From Candidatus Melainabacteria bacterium (lineage in GTDB: Bacteria; Cyanobacteriota; Vampirovibrionia; Obscuribacterales; Obscuribacteraceae): a stretch of DNA of 34,321 nt. The stretch covers positions 1 through 34,321 of the forward strand of contig JADZFV010000215.1 in assembly GCA_020854255.1 (NCBI GenBank), in the 5' to 3' direction. The translations under genes were made by a program, and so were the position numbers. This document shows, piece after piece, positions 32,015-34,321 of this stretch (positions are counted from its first letter, which is position 1; each line of letters opens with the position of its first letter). Below the pieces are notes generated by a model. It had not been told where the DNA came from and did no database searches. It saw only the letters and a list, made by a program, of their open reading frames with translations.

Positions 32015-33931
32015 ATGTGTGGAATAGTCGGCTATCTCGGCCCTGCAAAGGCCGCGCCTGTACTTCTTTCCGAGCTTAGATGCCTGGAGTACCGAGGCTA
32101 TGATTCAGCTGGAGTGGCAATCATACAAGATGGCCAGCTCAGCGTTCTCAAAGCTGCGGGCAAATTGAACAATTTGGAAAAATTGATCGTCGACAATAAA
32201 CCGACGGCTACAGTCGGCATAGGTCATACCCGCTGGGCCACTCACGGTGTGCCGAACGACCAAAATGCGCATCCTCATCTGGATTCGTCGAAGACAATTG
32301 CGGTCGTTCACAACGGCATCATCGAGAATTATGAAGAACTCAAAGAAGAGCTGATCAAAGAAGGCTGCGCTTTCGAGTCCGATACGGACACCGAGGTGGT
32401 AGCCCACTTGATCTCTAAAGAGTACGAGGAAGCCCAGGACATGCTCAAGGCCATCTTCAGAGCGGTGGGTCGCCTGCGCGGCGCCTATGCGCTTGGTGTG
32501 GTGAGCCAGAAACATCCCGACAAAATTTACGCCATCAACCAGCACTATTCATTGTCGGTCGGTTTGGGAGTAAATGAAAGTTTCCTCGCCTCCGACAGCA
32601 TGGCTGTGCGCCAATACACCAACAAAGTGGTGCGCCTGGAACAGAGCGAAATCGCCGAAATTACAGTTGACGGCGTGCGCCTCTTTGCCTTTGACGGTAA
32701 AGAAGTGAAGCGCCGTCCGATGGCGCTCGACTCCAATCCGTATGTAATCGACAAAGGCGGCTACAAGCACTTCCTGCTCAAAGAAATTCACGAGCAGCCC
32801 CTGGTTTTGCGCCAGACACTGGCAAAATATCTGGTGCATCCGACCAAGCCCGTCAGTTTCATCCCGCATATCACGCCCAACGGCAATTCACCCATCGGCG
32901 TTCCCACCAACAATGAAGAGGAAAACCAGCTCAGCAAAAGCTACGGCGTCCACCTCTCCGACATGGAAGTGAAAGGCATCGATCGCATTCAGGTAGTTGC
33001 CTGCGGAACCGCCTATCACGCCAGCCTGGTCGGCAAGATGATCATCGAGCAACTGTGCAATATTCCGGTTGCCGTGGACATTGCCTCGGAAATTCGCGGC
33101 AGGCGCCTGATGGTCAACGAAAGCAGTCTGACCATTGCCGTCAGCCAATCCGGTGAAACCGCAGACACTCTTGCCGCTCTTGAGGAAGCTAAAAAGCTTG
33201 GCTCATTCACGCTCGGCATCACCAACCGCCCCGATTCGCATCTCTCTCAAATCACGCCGAATTTGATTGTCACCGAATGCGGTATCGAGGTTTCGGTGGC
33301 TGCCACAAAAACTTATCTCGCTCAATTGACTTCGTTCTATCTGCTGGGCATTTTCCTTGCCGAAAAGCGCGGAGCAATAACTGCTGAACAAGCCAAGAAG
33401 CTGAAGTCAGACTTGAATGCCATACCGACATTACTGGAGCAAATTCTGGCGAGAGAAAACGAAGTGCGACTGGCGTCACTTAAATATGCCGACGCTCACG
33501 ATGTCGTTTTCATCGGTCGCGGATTTAATTATCCGACTGCACTGGAAGGCGCGCTCAAGCTGAAAGAACTGAGCTATATTCACGCCTCCGGCTACGCGGC
33601 AGGCGAATTGAAACACGGACCGATTGCCGTTCTTGATTCGAAAGTGCCTGTAGTAACGGTGCTTGTTCCCGGTGTCGTTTACGAAAAAACTTTGTCGAAC
33701 GCGCAGGAAGCTCGCGCCCGCAATGCTCAGATGATCGCGGTTGCCGTCGAAGGAGACGAACAAGCGGCCAGAACATTCGACACGGTGCTCAGCATTCCTC
33801 CAGTCGATGAATTCTTCAGCCCGCTTCTTACAGTGGTGCCGATGCAATTGATGTCTTATTTCATCGCCGATTACCTCGGCAAAGACGTCGATCAGCCTCG
33901 CAACCTGGCTAAGTCGGTGACGGTCGAGTAG
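32015..33931 (+). CDS. glmS: Glutamine-fructose-6-phosphate aminotransferase (isomerizing)
   Basis: A 638-residue GlmS, the first enzyme of UDP-GlcNAc synthesis for peptidoglycan and LPS. The N-terminal glutaminase begins with Met followed by the nucleophile Cys (CGIVGYLG) and has EYRGYDSAG and GHTRWATHG. Two SIS domains follow: CGTAYHASLVG and SQSGETADT in the first, and FIGRGFNYPTALEGALKLKE with the HGPIAV segment in the second. The end KSVTVE is typical. It is some 25-30 residues longer than usual because of a linker insert around residues 290-310 (PNGNSPIGVPTNNEEE). The ATG has a perfect GGAGGT seven bases upstream. No glmS ribozyme consensus is seen and the 18-base gap leaves no room for one. 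It is likely in one operon with pyrH-frr. Confidence 0.96.
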   Translation: MCGIVGYLGPAKAAPVLLSELRCLEYRGYDSAGVAIIQDGQLSVLKAAGKLNNLEKLIVDNKPTATVGIGHTRWATHGVPNDQNAHPHLDSSKTIAVVHNGIIENYEELKEELIKEGCAFESDTDTEVVAHLISKEYEEAQDMLKAIFRAVGRLRGAYALGVVSQKHPDKIYAINQHYSLSVGLGVNESFLASDSMAVRQYTNKVVRLEQSEIAEITVDGVRLFAFDGKEVKRRPMALDSNPYVIDKGGYKHFLLKEIHEQPLVLRQTLAKYLVHPTKPVSFIPHITPNGNSPIGVPTNNEEENQLSKSYGVHLSDMEVKGIDRIQVVACGTAYHASLVGKMIIEQLCNIPVAVDIASEIRGRRLMVNESSLTIAVSQSGETADTLAALEEAKKLGSFTLGITNRPDSHLSQITPNLIVTECGIEVSVAATKTYLAQLTSFYLLGIFLAEKRGAITAEQAKKLKSDLNAIPTLLEQILARENEVRLASLKYADAHDVVFIGRGFNYPTALEGALKLKELSYIHASGYAAGELKHGPIAVLDSKVPVVTVLVPGVVYEKTLSNAQEARARNAQMIAVAVEGDEQAARTFDTVLSIPPVDEFFSPLLTVVPMQLMSYFIADYLGKDVDQPRNLAKSVTVE

Positions 33932-33937
33932 CTTGTA

Positions 33938-33980
33938 GTTCGGCATAAGTCGAAGAGTTTGCGGTTCGGCTTTAGTCGAA
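33938..33980 (+). repeat. Imperfect 17-bp direct repeat after glmS
   Basis: Copies at 33938-33954 and 33964-33980, both GTTCGGC-3-AGTCGAA and identical at 15 of 17 bases, 26 bases apart. Function unknown. Confidence 0.5.
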
Positions 33981-34027
33981 TGGCGTGCGCAAAAATAAAA
34001 GGCGCGCACTCGAGTGCAACTTGTTCT

Positions 34028-34321
34028 ATGCTGGAAAAACGGCCTGGTTCAAAAAATGTGACGATTGCATTCGAAATTCTCAAATTAATCGCCAAAGGCA
34101 TCGACCTGGGCGCCAGGTTCGTTTTCGGATTGCTAAGTCTGGCTATCCTCTGCGGCTGTTGCACGGCGGCGACAAAGGTAGGATTGGGCTTCTTAGTTCT
34201 TTTAGTGGTGCTTTTCGTCGGCGCCTTTTTTTGTGCATCATGGATCTGCAAAATCCTTCAGTACAAACGCTACCTTCGCACATCCTCGCTCGGTTATCTG
34301 GGTTTGCTCTGCGCGGTGGGC
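34028..34321 (+). CDS. Membrane protein of unknown function, cut by the window end
   Basis: An open frame of 98 codons from ATG 34028 to the end of the window without a stop, so the C-terminus is missing. After a charged, helical N-terminus (about 30 residues) there is a hydrophobic span at about 32-46, a second strongly hydrophobic span at about 54-72 (LGFLVLLVVLFVGAFF) and the beginning of a third. It is Cys-rich in the spans. No family is recognised. ATG 33980 upstream in the same frame is an alternative start; neither has a convincing ribosome site. It lies 96 bases after glmS. Confidence 0.5.
   Translation, partial: MLEKRPGSKNVTIAFEILKLIAKGIDLGARFVFGLLSLAILCGCCTAATKVGLGFLVLLVVLFVGAFFCASWICKILQYKRYLRTSSLGYLGLLCAVG

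Overview
This 34.3 kb window looks like a chromosomal segment of a diderm, LPS-making bacterium. LpxK, a Kdo transferase (WaaA) and a family 9 heptosyltransferase-like enzyme are all present. The mix of genes suggests a non-photosynthetic cyanobacterial relative (Melainabacteria/Vampirovibrionia, perhaps Obscuribacterales): a BtpA-family gene, an HNH nuclease of the kind common in cyanobacteria, an SDR fused to DUF2867, a Hanks-type kinase with an N-terminal Cys motif, and a cyanobacteria-like core gene set. That placement is inference and was not tested by any search. I see no tRNA, rRNA, CRISPR array, insertion sequence or phage gene.

Layout. At 1-2.4 kb there is a small coiled-coil protein of unknown role, a possible 54-codon ORF, and an SDR on the + strand whose 3' end overlaps a SOUL heme-binding protein. 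At 2.4-6.7 kb on the minus strand are an SDR-DUF2867 protein translationally coupled to SOUL, an M20 dipeptidase, and an unrecognised protein with a cysteine-less thioredoxin-like C-terminus. At 6.9-12.5 kb is a metabolic island. A minus-strand operon (RidA/2-aminomuconate deaminase-like, 2-aminomuconate semialdehyde dehydrogenase-like ALDH, SDR, saccharopine dehydrogenase-like) ends in a good intrinsic terminator. It is divergent from a + strand pair (KynB-type arylformamidase, BtpA-family protein). The shared 101-bp control region has a perfect TATAAT box and an inverted repeat. The enzymes fit part of tryptophan breakdown through kynurenine and 2-aminomuconate, possibly meeting lysine breakdown at 2-oxoadipate.

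At 12.5-14.1 kb is a membrane Ser/Thr kinase. At 14.3-19.8 kb are DNA and cofactor housekeeping genes: ribF-recF (minus) divergent from gyrB-CDP-alcohol phosphatidyltransferase (plus). At 19.9-23.5 kb is a tight LPS operon (waaA-lpxK-GT9, minus). At 23.7-28.2 kb are a TauE/SafE-like permease, priA and an HNH nuclease gene, with a perfect 22-bp palindrome between the last two. At 28.2-34.3 kb is the translation and amino-sugar cluster rpsB-tsf-pyrH-frr-glmS, followed by a membrane protein cut by the window end. rpsB is preceded by a highly structured leader with a terminator-like hairpin and a mutually exclusive alternative pairing.

Non-ATG starts are frequent (rpsB, ribF and HNH with TTG; recF, waaA, priA, ALDH, saccharopine DH-like and kinase with GTG). 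The most interesting items are the kynurenine-type island with its unexplained BtpA and saccharopine-DH-like members, the rpsB leader, two SDRs lacking the catalytic tyrosine, and the 22-bp palindrome near priA.
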